IMG/VR virus record: IMGVR_UViG_3300002835_000704
Coordinates: 1 to 31,693 of that record
Strand: one strand, 5' to 3'
Source: a virus
Length of the DNA: 31,693 bases
Shown: one piece after another, positions 7,338 to 16,167 of the stretch
How the letters are laid out: each line of letters opens with the position of its first letter
How positions within the stretch are numbered: position 1 is the first letter of the stretch
Made by a program: the position numbers and the translations under genes
The notes under the pieces: model-generated
The model's input: only the letters and a program-made list of their open reading frames with translations
Databases searched by the model: none
Told to the model about the DNA's origin: nothing

Positions 7338-8537
7338 CTATTTAGTTAAGGTTTGTAATTGAGAGTTAGTAAGACGGACTGGGTAGTAGGAGAGTTGGGA
7401 GATGGTTCCGTTGAGTGGATTGAATGTTCCCCAAGATGCATTTCCAATTTTTAAACTATTAACTGTCGGTAAAGTGCAAGAAGTATCTGTTGTTGGAGTG
7501 GATGAATTGAAAGATCCTGCGGAATCATTTGTTTTATAAGAAATTGAAATTTTATTAAAACTTCCTGCTGTTATTGTTGAACTACCAACTGCAAACTGAT
7601 TAACTCCACCATCAATCATATTAAATCCAATACCAGTTGATCCACTATCATTAACAACATACATACTTTCATTAAATGTTGAACTATCACCAATTGCCCA
7701 TAATATCTGCCCAAAAGTAGGTGGATTTATATATAAAAATCTTCCAGAACAAGTAACATTACCTTCACTTTGATTATACCAACTACTGAAGTTTGTTCCA
7801 GTCATAGAAGCATTATCAGCACTTCTGGTGACTGTTGATGCTACTGTGGGGATGTAGGAGGTTGCAAATGCTCCGGTTTCTAATTGAGCACCCCATATTG
7901 CAATTTGTGCTGTATTATTTTGATCAGCAAGAAAAAACATACTGACTCCCGTTTGTGCTGTAACATTTGTAAATGTTGTGCTAAATCTCTTCCATTCAGT
8001 TGTTAAATTGCTGTTAAAAGCAACGTTTGATCTTGTAAGGGCAGTTCCATTGTGAAATGATGCAGAAATTATATTTCCTGCAGTTGGAACACTTCCACTA
8101 ATTAATTTTGCCCAGACAGAACAAGTATAAGTTGTATTTGCATTTAAATTGACTCCCTGACTTACAAATATGTTTGCTTGACTTCCATCACCAGAAAAAT
8201 AAACTGCAGTATTTGTTCCATCTGGTGCTGTTGTAACTCCAATTCTTGTAGTATTTACACCTTTGCCCCAAGGAGAAACTAAATTATCGGGAGTTGTTGA
8301 TTGCAATAATATGTTAGTCCTACTCTCTTCAATCAACAAACCTAAACACTCACCAGTTGTTGCATTAAAATCAAATCTTGGAGTATCAGTCGCAGCACTC
8401 TTAATCAATCCATCACCACCAGTATAAGTCGCAGAAGAACTACGAGTGAATGTAATGCGTGGATCTAACTTCTGCGAACGTGCAAAGTTTAGATTTAAAG
8501 AAGGACGAGTACTTGGAAAGTTTTGTGATATTGACAT
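7338..8537 (-). CDS. Lectin-like (LamG-type) virion protein, paralogue 3 of 3
   Basis: A 399-aa protein. I choose ATG 8537 (MSISQNFPST), which aligns with both paralogues and follows the upstream stop by 1 nt; the frame is open further upstream but that part overlaps the preceding gene. Three parts are visible. Residues 1-80 are an N-terminal block with RITFTRSSSATYT and LGLLIEESRTN, a widespread phage signature. Residues ~85-220 look like a carbohydrate-binding jelly roll (TTAPDGTNTAVYFSGDG, TYTCSVWAKL, AIWGAQLETGAF). Residues ~225-399 are a LamG/concanavalin-like domain ending NGTISQLSYYPVRLTNSQLQ. No catalytic residues are evident, so glycan binding as a tail or capsid decoration is inferred. 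It is the most divergent of the three copies. Confidence 0.82.
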   Translation of the reverse strand: MSISQNFPSTRPSLNLNFARSQKLDPRITFTRSSSATYTGGDGLIKSAATDTPRFDFNATTGECLGLLIEESRTNILLQSTTPDNLVSPWGKGVNTTRIGVTTAPDGTNTAVYFSGDGSQANIFVSQGVNLNANTTYTCSVWAKLISGSVPTAGNIISASFHNGTALTRSNVAFNSNLTTEWKRFSTTFTNVTAQTGVSMFFLADQNNTAQIAIWGAQLETGAFATSYIPTVASTVTRSADNASMTGTNFSSWYNQSEGNVTCSGRFLYINPPTFGQILWAIGDSSTFNESMYVVNDSGSTGIGFNMIDGGVNQFAVGSSTITAGSFNKISISYKTNDSAGSFNSSTPTTDTSCTLPTVNSLKIGNASWGTFNPLNGTISQLSYYPVRLTNSQLQTLTK

Positions 8538-10365
8538 TTTACTTCGTGAGGTTTTGAAGTTGGGAGTTTGTGAGACGTTTTGGGTAGTAGAGAAGTTGGG
8601 AGATGGTTCCGTTAATGTAATTACCACCACCAGAATTTCCAATATCAATAATTGTATGAGTAATGGGTAAAATTACTGATGTGTCAGTTTGAACTGTTCC
8701 TCCATTTTGAGAAAATGCAAAATCATTTGTTTTAATGGCACTTATAAGTTTTACTCTACTACCTTGAGAAATTGTAGTTCCGGATTGAATTAATGTGGCA
8801 TCAAAACTAGTTCCATTGTAATTAATTGTTCCTCCTGTATTTACTGACTCCCACCATCCATGCCAAGTATTTGCGGATCCAGTACCACGAAGATAAAATG
8901 CAATTCTATTCATTACACCACTGATTGGTGCTCCATCATATTTTATGTTAGTTAAGATAGTTCCTTCTGTTTGATTATACCAACTACTGAAGTTAGTTCC
9001 AGTCATAGAAGCATTATCGGCACTTCTGGTGACTGTTGATGCTACTGTGGGGATGTAGGAGGTTGGGAATGCTCCTGCTTCTACCTGATGTCCCCACGCA
9101 TAAACAGTTTGTCCAGAAACATTGGAAGTTCCTTGATCTCTTACATAAACTCTAGAAACTCCCCCAGTAGTGTTATTTCCACTGTTATAGGTAATAATTG
9201 CTCTGTACCAACCATTAGGATATGATACTAAAGAAGAAGTTGCTGTTGTTCCTCCAGTTGTCGTTAATACTGTTGAAGGTGTTGCTCCCCAAGTAATTTC
9301 AAGAACTGCTTGTCTAAATGTGCCCCCAGTAAAATATATATTTGTTGTGCTTTTAGAACTTGTACCTGCTTTGAGAAATACTGAATATGTGTAATCAGTA
9401 TTTGAAGATATACTGAAATTTTTATCCACATAGCAAGTATTAGAACCACCATTTATATTTGCTGTTAATGTGTCTGCTGTAGTTGCTCCATCTGGTGAAG
9501 TAATCGTATTGGTAGAAATTAAAATATCACTAGTAAAACTATTATTACTATAATCTTCACTATAAGTAGTCAAATTAGTCCTACTTTCTTCAATCAACAA
9601 TCCAAGACTATTCACACTTCCAGTAGAAGAATTATAAGAATGATCAAATCTTGGAACATTAGCACTTACAGTTTCAATCAATCCTTGTGCATTTGTTCTT
9701 GTTGCAGAAGAACTACGAGTGAATGTAATACGTGGATCTAACTTCTTACTTCTTGCGAAGTTAAGATTAAGTGATGGTGAAACTGATGGGAAGTTTTGTG
9801 ATATTGCCATTTTACTTCGTTAGGTTTTGAAGTTGAGAATTTGTAAGACGAGTGGGGTAATAACTTAAACTACTTATGGTTCCGTTCCAAAGATTACTAC
9901 CTACTGTATTAGTCTGTCCAATATTTAATCTAGTTACAGTAGGAAGTGTAACAGAAGTATCTGTGGTTGTTAAACTTCCATTCACACAGAATGTTGAACT
10001 ATTTGTTGCAAATGAATGTATAGACTTGAATAAGTTTGTTGTTGATAAAGTTCCAAAAACATAATCAGTTTGCAATACTCCACTCGTATTAATAGCATAA
10101 TTTGTAAATTGAGTGCTTGCATCAACACCATATGCTATATAACTATTATTTGATGTGCCGTCACTTATTGTATAAAGATTTGGATACCCAGAAAAGTTAC
10201 CACTATAACCTCTTCTTGCTTGTACTAATATTGTCCCACCCGTTGATGCTGTTGAATTATACCAACTACTGAAGTTAGTTCCAGTCATAGAAGCATTATC
10301 GGCACTTCTGGTGACTGTTGATGCTACTGTGGGGATGTAGGAGGTTGGGAATGCTCCTGCTTCTA
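7773..10365. repeat. 110-nt repeat in three lectin-like paralogues
   Basis: The copies at 8974-9083 and 10256-10365 are identical over 110 nt. The copy at 7773-7882 differs at about six positions. Each encodes the hinge around SYIPTVASTVTRSADNASM between the jelly-roll-like and LamG-like domains. Confidence 0.9.
8539..9810 (-). CDS. Lectin-like (LamG-type) virion protein, paralogue 2 of 3
   Basis: A 423-aa protein from ATG 9810 (MAISQNFPSV), 1 nt after the upstream stop (TAA-A-ATG). The architecture matches its neighbours: RITFTRSSSATRT and LGLLIEESRTNLTTYSEDY at the N-terminus, a jelly-roll-like middle (SPDGATTADTLTA, DYTYSVFLKAG, VYAWGHQVEAGAF), then a LamG-like end closing NGTISQLLYYPKRLTNSQLQ. 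The hinge (SYIPTVASTVTRSADNASM) is encoded by a 110-nt stretch identical to the one in the 9812-11062 gene, while the flanking middle and C-terminal regions differ strongly. That pattern fits diversification of the binding surfaces around a conserved scaffold. Confidence 0.83.
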   Translation of the reverse strand: MAISQNFPSVSPSLNLNFARSKKLDPRITFTRSSSATRTNAQGLIETVSANVPRFDHSYNSSTGSVNSLGLLIEESRTNLTTYSEDYSNNSFTSDILISTNTITSPDGATTADTLTANINGGSNTCYVDKNFSISSNTDYTYSVFLKAGTSSKSTTNIYFTGGTFRQAVLEITWGATPSTVLTTTGGTTATSSLVSYPNGWYRAIITYNSGNNTTGGVSRVYVRDQGTSNVSGQTVYAWGHQVEAGAFPTSYIPTVASTVTRSADNASMTGTNFSSWYNQTEGTILTNIKYDGAPISGVMNRIAFYLRGTGSANTWHGWWESVNTGGTINYNGTSFDATLIQSGTTISQGSRVKLISAIKTNDFAFSQNGGTVQTDTSVILPITHTIIDIGNSGGGNYINGTISQLLYYPKRLTNSQLQNLTK

Positions 10366-11062
10366 GTTGAGCACCCCAGATATAGATACCTGATGTTCCG
10401 TCACCTGCAAAAGATGAACTTGGACTTACTGCAGTTGTAACATTAATTCTAGATATATCATTTGATAGAGCACCGGATACTACAATAGAACATCTATACC
10501 ATCCATTACCGACATTTTGTATTGAACCAACCGATCCAGCTGATGATGAGGATACTTCACCAGTTGATAAATCAAAAGATGATCCTATACTTCCTATCCT
10601 TAATCCAACAAAGTTATACCCACCAGATTTTGCATAAACACTGAACACTTGTGTGGTTGTTGAACTTGTTGGGGATTGATCCAGTCTATGTTGAGCATTA
10701 GTAGTATTGGGTAAGAGTAAATCTGCATTATTACTTCCATCTGGTGCAGTCGTTGCTGATGTGTTTGTTGTAATTCCTGCATTTACTTTACTCCAAACAG
10801 CATTATCAAACTGTTCACTATAAGTAACCAAATTAGTTCTACTTTCTTCAATCAACAACCCTAAACTTTCAACATTACTTCCATTATAAGAATGTTCAAA
10901 TCTTGGAGAATTTGCTGGTGCTGTTACAACCAATCCATTACGATCCAGATAAGTTCCACTGCTACTTCTTGTGAAAGTAATGCGTGAATCTAATTTTTCT
11001 GCACCAGCAAAGTTTAAAGATAAACTTGGTCCTTCATCTGGGAAGTTTTGACTTACACTCAT
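9812..11062 (-). CDS. Lectin-like (LamG-type) virion protein, paralogue 1 of 3
   Basis: A 416-aa protein. ATG 11062 overlaps the upstream fibre stop as ATGA, with GGA-rich sequence (AAGGATAGGATTGGAGA) upstream. The N-terminus has MSVSQNFPDEGPSLSLNFAG, RITFTRSSSGTYLDRNGLV and LGLLIEESRTNLVTYSEQF. The middle domain carries APDGSNNADLL, VFSVYAKSGGYN, GNGWYRCSIVV and IYIWGAQLEAGAFPTSYIP, typical of phage carbohydrate-binding-like jelly rolls. The LamG-like end closes NGTISSLSYYPTRLTNSQLQ. It is first of three tandem copies after the 1247-aa S74 fibre. Binding of host surface glycan is inferred. An AATAAATA candidate lies 23 nt upstream of the start, inside the fibre gene. Confidence 0.84.
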   Translation of the reverse strand: MSVSQNFPDEGPSLSLNFAGAEKLDSRITFTRSSSGTYLDRNGLVVTAPANSPRFEHSYNGSNVESLGLLIEESRTNLVTYSEQFDNAVWSKVNAGITTNTSATTAPDGSNNADLLLPNTTNAQHRLDQSPTSSTTTQVFSVYAKSGGYNFVGLRIGSIGSSFDLSTGEVSSSSAGSVGSIQNVGNGWYRCSIVVSGALSNDISRINVTTAVSPSSSFAGDGTSGIYIWGAQLEAGAFPTSYIPTVASTVTRSADNASMTGTNFSSWYNSTASTGGTILVQARRGYSGNFSGYPNLYTISDGTSNNSYIAYGVDASTQFTNYAINTSGVLQTDYVFGTLSTTNLFKSIHSFATNSSTFCVNGSLTTTDTSVTLPTVTRLNIGQTNTVGSNLWNGTISSLSYYPTRLTNSQLQNLTK

Positions 11063-14000
11063 TCTCCAATCCTATCCTTAAGAGTATTTATTTCTGCTTT
11101 AAGTTCTTTGATTTCTGTTTGAAGGGCAGCAATTTGAGTACCTTGCTCCTTGACAGCTTCAATTAGAACACCAATCAAACCGTTATAATTGACGGACTTG
11201 TAATCCTCACCAGTTTGAACAAGTTGTGGTAAATGCTCTTCAATTTGTTGAGCAATCACACCAACGGTTTCTTGTCCATTTGACTTCCAGGTGAAGTGTA
11301 CACCTTCAAGTTTGGAAACAAGTTCAGAGGCACCTTCAACTGGTCTGATATTTTCCTTAAGGTTTCTATCAGATGTTGAGTTGAAGTCTGTTGCTGTGCA
11401 AACTCCACTCAGAGTTAATGAAGTACCCGTAGCAGCACCAATATTAGGTGTTGTTAATGTTGGAGATGTTAAAGTTTTGTTGGTTAATGTATCTGTTGAA
11501 GACACAGTAACGACATTAACACCTTCAATTGCGACTACACCAGCAGAAACTCTGGAAATTGTAGTATCTGTTGCGTGACCAAGTTCAATAGAACCTACAC
11601 CTAATGCAGTTGAAGTAGATGCTGTTAATCCACTGATTGGTAATCCAGTACAATTAGTAAGAGTACCAGAACTTGGAGTTCCTAATACTGGAGTGACTAA
11701 TGTAGGACTTGTTGCGAATACATTAGCACCAGTACCAGTTTCATCAGTAAGTGCTGTTGCTAATTGTTCTGATGTAAAGGAACCTAATGATGTTGTGGTG
11801 TTATTAGATGTAATAGCACCAGTTAAATTGGGAATATTAGTGGTTGAGGTTGCGGTTCCAGTAAGAGCACCTACAAAACTTGATGCTGTAACAATACCAG
11901 AAGCATTAATGTTAGTTGCACTCAATGAAGAAATTGTAGAAACTCCGGAGGAATTGATATTACCCGTTACGTTACCAGTTAAGTTTCCTACAAATCCACT
12001 AGTTGCAGTGATAATACCACTTGCATTAATATTTCTAACAACTGCTAAATCATTTTCAGTAAACTGAACTGAACCAGCAGCAAGACGAGTTCCTGTTGGG
12101 AATTGAGTGCTTCCAATACCAACAGCATAGTTAATTAACCAAGCATCAGTTCCAAGTCCAGCAAAAGTACCTTCCTTAAACCACATAATTTTCTTATATG
12201 TGGCAGGTGCAGTTTCAATACCAGAAACAACAAGATTAACTAATGGAGTACCTTCTGTTGATGCAAGAGCAACACCACCGTGATTAGCAGTATTATCGTT
12301 TGAAGAATCATTACCACTTAAATCAGTCCTATACCCAAGAATAATATCAGGATCACTAACTACTAATTCTTGAACATTAATGAATGCAGTTGTTCCACCA
12401 AGAGTAATATTCCCTGTTACATTTAAATTACGATTAACTTGAAGATCTCTTGTAATCGTTAAATCTTGTGGAGCAATTAAATTTGTTGGAAGACTTAGAA
12501 TTGGTGTTGAACTTTCACCAGTTCCAGAAGTAACTGTAATTTGATTAGAAGTTCCAGTAATATCTCTTACATAATCACCAGTGGTATCAGTACCAAGTCC
12601 AACTGAATTTGGTTGAATTGTTGCTGCTAATGAGACATTACCAGAACCATCAAAACTAATTGCGGAGGCAACAACGTCACCAGTGATTTCAAATGTTCTT
12701 GCATTTTGAAGTGTTGTTGCAACACCAGCAGTCGTTGCATAAGTCGCACTTGAGGCATTACCAGAGAAACTTGATGCTGTAATTACACCAGTAACATTTA
12801 AATCTGTATTAATTCCAACCCCGCCATTAATTGTAACTCTTGGTGTGACTCCATTACCAGCATATAACTTTAAAGATCCTGCATCAAGTGCAATCTTTGT
12901 ATTTGTACTATTATCAGTATTTCTTCTAATTGTATCTACATAGATATCATTAGAAATTCTTGTATCACCAATAACGTGAAGTGCTGATATTGGATTTGTG
13001 GTTCCGATACCAACATTCCCACCATATGAATTTAGTGTGATATCTTTCTTTACAGTATTTGCGAGATTGTATGCTTCAAGAGAAATATTAGATCCACCAT
13101 TATCATCATATATGGCAAGATATGCATCGGCAGAGTTTCCACCTAGTAATGTCTGCCCCTTTACTTGTAATTTATATGTTGAATTTGTGGTTCCAATACC
13201 AATAGAACCAGAAACATAAGCACCACCAGTTACTTGAAGTGATTGTGACTCAGTTCCTGTTGAAGTTCCAGAACCAATTAATACTGGTCCATTAGTGAAT
13301 GTAGAAATTCCAGTTACTTGAAGTTGTGTGACGGAACTAATACCACCAATAACTGATGTTGATACACCTGCAAGAATTGCGTAAGTTGCAACTGAAGCTG
13401 TCGTAGCAGTTCCAGTAAAAGATCCTTCAAATGTTGTTGCCTGAATAGTTGCAAATGTACTTACTCCAGATGTTATATTAATATTTGATGTAATTAAATC
13501 AGGTAATCTGGCATCGTCTATAGTTCCTGTTGTTATATTAGCAGCATTTGAAAGATTTGTTGCAGTCGTAGCAGTACCAGTTAAATCTCCTACAAATCCG
13601 CTGGTAGCAGTTACAATACCTGATGCAACAACACTCGTAAGAGAAATGTTATCATCAAGATTAATAGTAACTGTATTAGATGCAGCAGATGAGGTTAGGT
13701 TGGTTCCACCAGAAATTGATAAAGATTCACTACCCAGATTAATGATTTCGGAACCAGAATCACCAGTAACAGTTAATGCAGTTGCAACATTAACAGATCC
13801 AGCAGTAGTTAAACGTCCTCTTGAATCAACAGTGAATGTAGGAATTGCAGAAGCAGAACCATATGAACCAGCAGCAACACCAGTTGTTGAAAGTCCAAGA
13901 GTTACCGCAGCAGTTTCTGTTCCAGAATTACTAACTACAATATCTGAAGAACCAGAGTCAGCAATTGTAGCAACATAATCACCAGTTGTGTCTGTTCCGA

Positions 14001-14802
14001 GTCCGACTGAATTTGGTTGAATAGTAGCTGCAATTGAGACATTTGAAGTGCCATTAAATGAAACTTCACCAACTACGTCACCAGTTAAACTAATTGTTCT
14101 TGCTGTTTGGAGTTGTACAGCATTTGTTGCAGTTGTTGCTGTGCCCGTTACATCTCCAATAACATTACCGGTTACATTGCCAGTAACGTTTCCTGAGAAA
14201 CCACCAGAAGCAGTTACAATACCTGTAGAATTTACATTACCAACATCAAGTTTGATGAGAGTTCCAACGGAAGTTAGTGAAGAATTAATAATTTCTGTTC
14301 CTAATCCAGTTGCAGAAAGAACTTCAGTACCATTAACTTTGTAAACTTGACCCGAAGCAACATCTAGAGAAATATTAGATTTAAATGCATCTGTTGCATC
14401 ATTAAATTGAAAAGTTTTATTTCCTTCTCCGGAATTTACAGTAAATCCAGCACCGTCAGCTGTTGCATCATCAATTGCCCCATTAGCAATCTGAATATTT
14501 TTATCATTAATTGTAATTGTTGTAGAACTAATTGTCGTCGTATTTCCATCAACCTGAAGATCACCCTTAATTAAGACTTTACCAGTATTATCACCAATTG
14601 CTGCAGGATCAAGAGTAATAGTGGAAGGTCCAGTTATACTAGTACTATCAATAATAATAGCAGAACCTTGACTACCAGTAGCAAATGAAGTTGCTGTTAC
14701 AATACCAGTAAAAGCTGCATCAGTTGAAGAAAGTCCATTGGTTAAATCAATATTATATGTTCCCGATGAACTAGAAATTTTATCTACTACTATTTCTGAC
14801 AT
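11059..14802 (-). CDS. Large tail fibre with C-terminal S74 intramolecular chaperone
   Basis: A 1247-aa protein from ATG 14802 (MSEIVVDKISSSSGTYNIDL). It is built of fibre repeats: GNVTGNVTGNVIGDVTGTA linkers, a unit seen twice (ARTISLTGDVVGEVSF and ARTFEITGDVVASAISF, each followed by IQPNSVGLGTDTTGDYV), and the ISTFTNGPVL / SLQVTGGAYVSG unit shared with the 4956-6947 fibre. Residues ~790-915 are a module (DIILGYRT, NHGGVALASTEGTPLV, YKKIMWFKEG) also found in the 18384-20717 fibre. The end is a peptidase S74 chaperone from S1144 (SDRNLKENIRPVEG, VGVIAQQIEEHLPQLV, SVNYNGLIGVLIEAVKEQ) plus a heptad coiled coil. Self-cleavage before S1144 after trimerisation is expected from the family. The long stalk with swappable parts suggests a principal host-range fibre. 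Confidence 0.87.
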   Translation of the reverse strand: MSEIVVDKISSSSGTYNIDLTNGLSSTDAAFTGIVTATSFATGSQGSAIIIDSTSITGPSTITLDPAAIGDNTGKVLIKGDLQVDGNTTTISSTTITINDKNIQIANGAIDDATADGAGFTVNSGEGNKTFQFNDATDAFKSNISLDVASGQVYKVNGTEVLSATGLGTEIINSSLTSVGTLIKLDVGNVNSTGIVTASGGFSGNVTGNVTGNVIGDVTGTATTATNAVQLQTARTISLTGDVVGEVSFNGTSNVSIAATIQPNSVGLGTDTTGDYVATIADSGSSDIVVSNSGTETAAVTLGLSTTGVAAGSYGSASAIPTFTVDSRGRLTTAGSVNVATALTVTGDSGSEIINLGSESLSISGGTNLTSSAASNTVTINLDDNISLTSVVASGIVTATSGFVGDLTGTATTATNLSNAANITTGTIDDARLPDLITSNINITSGVSTFATIQATTFEGSFTGTATTASVATYAILAGVSTSVIGGISSVTQLQVTGISTFTNGPVLIGSGTSTGTESQSLQVTGGAYVSGSIGIGTTNSTYKLQVKGQTLLGGNSADAYLAIYDDNGGSNISLEAYNLANTVKKDITLNSYGGNVGIGTTNPISALHVIGDTRISNDIYVDTIRRNTDNSTNTKIALDAGSLKLYAGNGVTPRVTINGGVGINTDLNVTGVITASSFSGNASSATYATTAGVATTLQNARTFEITGDVVASAISFDGSGNVSLAATIQPNSVGLGTDTTGDYVRDITGTSNQITVTSGTGESSTPILSLPTNLIAPQDLTITRDLQVNRNLNVTGNITLGGTTAFINVQELVVSDPDIILGYRTDLSGNDSSNDNTANHGGVALASTEGTPLVNLVVSGIETAPATYKKIMWFKEGTFAGLGTDAWLINYAVGIGSTQFPTGTRLAAGSVQFTENDLAVVRNINASGIITATSGFVGNLTGNVTGNINSSGVSTISSLSATNINASGIVTASSFVGALTGTATSTTNIPNLTGAITSNNTTTSLGSFTSEQLATALTDETGTGANVFATSPTLVTPVLGTPSSGTLTNCTGLPISGLTASTSTALGVGSIELGHATDTTISRVSAGVVAIEGVNVVTVSSTDTLTNKTLTSPTLTTPNIGAATGTSLTLSGVCTATDFNSTSDRNLKENIRPVEGASELVSKLEGVHFTWKSNGQETVGVIAQQIEEHLPQLVQTGEDYKSVNYNGLIGVLIEAVKEQGTQIAALQTEIKELKAEINTLKDRIGE
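11085..11092 (-). promoter_or_regulatory. Late-promoter candidate AATAAATA inside coding sequence
   Basis: AATAAATA lies in the last codons of the 1247-aa fibre gene, 23 nt upstream of the first lectin-like paralogue (start 11062). It could give the lectin array its own late transcript. Being within coding sequence, chance occurrence is more likely than for intergenic copies. Confidence 0.35.
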
Positions 14803-14823
14803 TTTTTTAGAATAATCTTTAAA

Positions 14824-15825
14824 TTATTTATTTGTGTTTTTTTTACGAGTACTCTTTTGAGTAGATTTTTTGAGATCATCAATTTGATTTTGCTGTTCTT
14901 TTACAACCTCTATTAACAATCCAATAAGTCCATTATAATTTACAGTTTTTCCAAAATGCGAATCCGAAACTAACTCAGGTAAAACTTTCTCAATCTGTTG
15001 AGCAATAACGCCCATTGATTGTTCTTTATTATTTTTCCAATAAAAATTAACTCCATCAATTTTCATTATTTTTTCAATTGGATTTTCAATAAGAGAAATA
15101 TTCTCTTTTAATACTAAATCAGAAGATGAACTAAAATTTAGAGCTGTAACAATACCAGAGGATACTAGAGAAAGTGCCTTGATATTATCAAGATTATTGA
15201 GTCTATCCACTACAATTGTAGTTCCTGCACCAAGAGTTAAAGTAGTACCAGATCCTACAATAATTTTACTATGTAGTGTGTAATATTTTACATTATCGGC
15301 TAAGGTTGCATTCCTTGTAAGAGTTTGTTCATCTTGAAAAAATCCAAATGAAGAAATACCAGAATTATTTAAACTAATTAATTCTAAATTTTCAGAAAGA
15401 TTAATAGTTGAAATTGATCCACCAGGAGTTGCGGTGGCAACAATATTAGTTCCAAAATCTAAAGATGAAATGCTTCCTGCAGTTCCTACAATAACTCCAT
15501 TATCTAAAATATTAATTCCACTTAAAGTTCCACCACCAGCACTTGTGAGTGGTTGCCAACTCCATCCACCACTATTATTTGCAACTGGAACATATTGAAA
15601 TGTTCCAAAATCAGATCCATCCGGTGATAATTGATTGACATCAAGTTTGTTTAGAGTAGTAACTCCTGTAATTTGAACATCACCAATAACGTGAAGTTTT
15701 GACGATGCATTTGTAGTTCCAATACCAACTTTCCCAATAACCTCTAATACAGTATTATTTTCTGTATAAGAACTAATGCCAAGTTTTAAATTTTTTTGAC
15801 GATTACTGAGATATCCTTTTGCCAT
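14824..15825 (-). CDS. Short tail fibre with C-terminal S74 intramolecular chaperone
   Basis: A 333-aa protein from ATG 15825 (MAKGYLSNRQKNLKLGISSY). The N-terminal region has the fibre phrase VGIGTTNASSKLHVIGDVQI, then beta-rich sequence (SGGWSWQPLTSAGGG, TLTLGAGTTIVVDRL). The C-terminal ~99 residues from S235 (SDLVLKENISLIEN, MGVIAQQIEKVLPELV, TVNYNGLIGLLIEVVKEQ) are an S74 chaperone with conserved Ser-Asp and Lys-x-Asn. The tail is Lys-rich (KKSTQKSTRKKNTNK). It is far shorter than the adjacent 1247-aa S74 fibre, so it may be a compact side fibre. It ends 21 nt before the next start; its stop codon is part of an AATAAATA motif that could be the late promoter of that gene. Confidence 0.85.
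   Translation of the reverse strand: MAKGYLSNRQKNLKLGISSYTENNTVLEVIGKVGIGTTNASSKLHVIGDVQITGVTTLNKLDVNQLSPDGSDFGTFQYVPVANNSGGWSWQPLTSAGGGTLSGINILDNGVIVGTAGSISSLDFGTNIVATATPGGSISTINLSENLELISLNNSGISSFGFFQDEQTLTRNATLADNVKYYTLHSKIIVGSGTTLTLGAGTTIVVDRLNNLDNIKALSLVSSGIVTALNFSSSSDLVLKENISLIENPIEKIMKIDGVNFYWKNNKEQSMGVIAQQIEKVLPELVSDSHFGKTVNYNGLIGLLIEVVKEQQNQIDDLKKSTQKSTRKKNTNK
14825..14832 (-). promoter_or_regulatory. Late-promoter candidate AATAAATA overlapping a stop codon
   Basis: The motif includes the end of the 14824-15825 gene (codons AAT-AAA-TAA) and sits 22 nt upstream of the start of the 1247-aa fibre gene at 14802. Confidence 0.45.
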
Positions 15826-15834
15826 TTTCTTATA

Positions 15835-16164
15835 TTAGTTGAGAGTTTCTAAAATACTTGCAATAAATTTCAAATTAGTTGCATTACTACCCGATAACAC
15901 CAATTTATCTCCTGCCTCAAGAACCAATTTTCCAGAAAGAAGATTTGCAGTATCATTTGCGGCAATTGGATAATTCTTTAACATTTCAGTATCAGTAGAA
16001 CTTCTACGATGAATAAGAGTTATATCGTGTGAAGATGCTCCAACATTTGCAACTTGTGCTAAGAGAACTACACCAGTATATCCAACTGGCGCTGTATAAA
16101 TTTCTGTTGATGCTATACCAACAACTGCGGTAACTGTTTGAAATACATTTAATGCTAATGCCAT
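15835..16164 (-). CDS. Small beta-rich virion-associated protein, function unknown
   Basis: A 109-aa protein from ATG 16164 (MALALNVFQTVTAVVGIAST). Text such as IYTAPVGYTGVVLLAQVANVGA, HDITLIHRRSSTD and LVLEAGDKLVLSGSNATNL alternates like a small beta sandwich. Comparable small proteins lie beside fibre genes in marine myoviruses, but I do not recognise a named family. The Shine-Dalgarno is strong and unusual in position: AGGAGGGG lies within the last codons of the upstream fibre gene and the stop is 3 nt before this start, so translation is probably coupled. No signal peptide or membrane segment. Confidence 0.7.
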   Translation of the reverse strand: MALALNVFQTVTAVVGIASTEIYTAPVGYTGVVLLAQVANVGASSHDITLIHRRSSTDTEMLKNYPIAANDTANLLSGKLVLEAGDKLVLSGSNATNLKFIASILETLN

Positions 16165-16167
16165 TTT

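Noticed and set aside
8538-8648. N-terminal extension of the lectin-like paralogue to 8648
   Set aside because: It would overlap the upstream gene by 110 nt, and the internal ATG at 8537 aligns with the starts of both paralogues.
11291-14344. Plus-strand frames rich in Pro, Val and Thr opposite the 1247-aa fibre
   Set aside because: They are shadows of Thr/Gly/Ala-rich fibre codons, with no start signals, and the minus frame ends in a well-defined S74 domain.
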